Positions 5,311 through 6,111 of a DNA stretch of 6,111 nt are shown here, one piece after another (positions within the stretch are counted from its first letter, which is position 1; every line of letters starts with the position of its first letter). Under the pieces are notes generated by a model. It was given only the letters and a program-made list of their open reading frames with translations, searched no databases and had not been told where the DNA came from. A program made the position numbers and the translations under genes. Origin of the DNA: Deltaproteobacteria bacterium (GTDB taxonomy: Bacteria > Desulfobacterota > Desulfobacteria > Desulfobacterales > JAUVGT01); contig JAUVGT010000301.1 in the NCBI GenBank assembly GCA_030593645.1, positions 1 through 6,111 on the forward strand. Direction: 5' to 3'.

Positions 5311-5892
5311 TTGAAAACACGAAAAAAATATAGAAAAATCAGATTAATATATGAACTTATCCAAATACGAAAATGTTCTGCGCCCATTTATGTATTGTTA
5401 ACATGTTTTTTGTTTTCCACGATTCTCCAATACTCATGCTCAACCGTTTTTAAGGGTGCAAAGCCGAAAGTGTCCCATGACCTTCCCGAATACCAATCCC
5501 AGAAAAAAATAATAAAACAGGGATTTACTTCCATAGCAACTCCATGGGGGAAAACACAGGCCATCTATTTCGGGTATAACCGCAACCAGGATGCAACCGC
5601 CATGTGGGCAGATCAAACCGGTATTGGCGTGGACCTGATTGAATTTAAATTGATGCAGGAGGACAATAGCTGGAGCTGGCAACCATTTTTAATCCTGGTT
5701 GATGATGATTATGACGGAATTGCGAACCGAATGTTTTTGGATTCTCATTTTGACACCAATCTTAATATTGTTCAGGATATCAAAGATCGATCCATCCGGA
5801 TGGATCATAGCATTTTTGATGGTTTTAATTTCTGGGAGAAAGTACCCATACCGCCCCGTCCAAAAAATAAACTAAAACTGACACTGCGATAA
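5311..5892 (+). CDS. Lipoprotein-like exported protein of unknown function with a DxDxDG loop
   Basis: A 193-residue protein that I do not recognise. It starts at TTG; no ATG or GTG lies between the upstream in-frame stop (5284-5286) and this codon, and the ribosome site is weak. A second in-frame TTG at 5395 would shorten the N-terminus to the hydrophobic core. Residues 1-24 are rich in Lys and Arg, 25-42 are hydrophobic, then QYSCS gives a possible lipidation cysteine at C43. The -3 and -2 residues (Q, Y) depart from the usual lipobox, so a plain membrane anchor is possible. The exported part contains YFGYNRNQDATAMWADQTGIGVDLIEF and, at 131-139, D-D-D-Y-D-G-I-A-N, matching the calcium-binding loop pattern DxDxDGxxN. 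The tail (PPRPKNKLKLTLR) is basic. It follows the ABC gene by 59 nt on the same strand, with a hairpin between them, and may or may not share its transcript. Confidence 0.65.
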   Translation: MKTRKKYRKIRLIYELIQIRKCSAPIYVLLTCFLFSTILQYSCSTVFKGAKPKVSHDLPEYQSQKKIIKQGFTSIATPWGKTQAIYFGYNRNQDATAMWADQTGIGVDLIEFKLMQEDNSWSWQPFLILVDDDYDGIANRMFLDSHFDTNLNIVQDIKDRSIRMDHSIFDGFNFWEKVPIPPRPKNKLKLTLR

Positions 5893-5896
5893 GCGT

Positions 5897-6111
5897 TTAA
5901 TTTGTTCTCATCTTTTCTAGATCTGCTCCAAAATCCCAAATCAATGTTTCCCCTGCTATAATGTTAAACGTTCTTGATAAATCGAATCCACCCGCATATA
6001 TACTTAATACAACACTTCCAGCAGGAAGACTGATGCGATCCCTTTTGTGAAAATATCTTTCTTCTACTTCTTCTTCTTATACTTCTTTATTGTAGATTAA
6101 AAGCCAGTCTT
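5897..6111 (-). pseudogene. C-terminal fragment of an unidentified gene with an in-frame TAA, cut by the right edge
   Basis: From the right edge the minus strand reads DWLLIYNKEV, a TAA (6077-6079), then EEEVEERYFHKRDRISLP and AGSVVLSIYAGGFDLSRT, then FNIIAGETLIWDFGADLEKMRTN and a TAA stop (5897-5899). The part after the internal TAA has a regular beta-strand pattern (LPAGSVVLSIYAGGF, then AGETLIWDF) resembling PEGA-like or other small beta-sandwich domains. It has no usable start codon before its last residues, so it must be the end of a longer frame. The TAA sits in an AAG-rich stretch (6067-6089) where a point change or slippage could arise. It could be a decayed gene, a sequencing error, or an end joined by frameshifting. 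It is convergent with the lipoprotein-like gene with only 4 nt between the stops and no terminator. Confidence 0.45.

Overview
The window looks like a chromosomal segment of a Gram-negative, probably anaerobic or microaerophilic environmental bacterium. A selenoprotein-rich lineage such as Desulfobacterota (the former Deltaproteobacteria) would fit. This is inferred from an apparent selenocysteine-containing DsbA/FrnE-type protein, an Old Yellow Enzyme with a four-cysteine Fe-S motif, a lipoprotein-like protein and intergenic palindromes of a kind common in uncultured bacteria. No rRNA or marker gene is present to fix the taxon.

Minus-strand block (about 3306 down to 1). In transcription order it holds: a 15-codon leader ORF with a perfect Shine-Dalgarno; a FrnE-type DsbA-family thiol oxidoreductase whose first active-site cysteine codon is an in-frame TGA (Sec-Pro-Trp-Cys), followed by a good bacterial SECIS candidate; a spacer with a degenerate 38-bp tandem repeat and a perfect REP-like palindrome; an EamA/DMT-family transporter; a tightly linked single-domain NADH:flavin oxidoreductase (5-nt gap, its Shine-Dalgarno inside the transporter's last codons); and the N-terminus of an MFS permease running off the left edge, with its own probable promoter flanked by a 12-bp direct repeat.

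Plus-strand block (about 3363 to 5892). Divergent from the selenoprotein is a complete ABC half-exporter (membrane domain plus ATPase). After a hairpin comes a TTG-started, lipoprotein-like protein of unknown function with a DxDxDG loop. Convergent with it, 4 nt away, the right edge holds the C-terminal part of another minus-strand reading frame that carries an in-frame TAA.

Taken together, the minus-strand genes would suit handling of redox-active or electrophilic small molecules (thiol-disulfide chemistry, ene reduction, efflux), but that link is inference from gene order only. The main result is the selenoprotein, which a routine gene caller would report as a truncated GTG-started ORF at 2624-3055, losing the active site.
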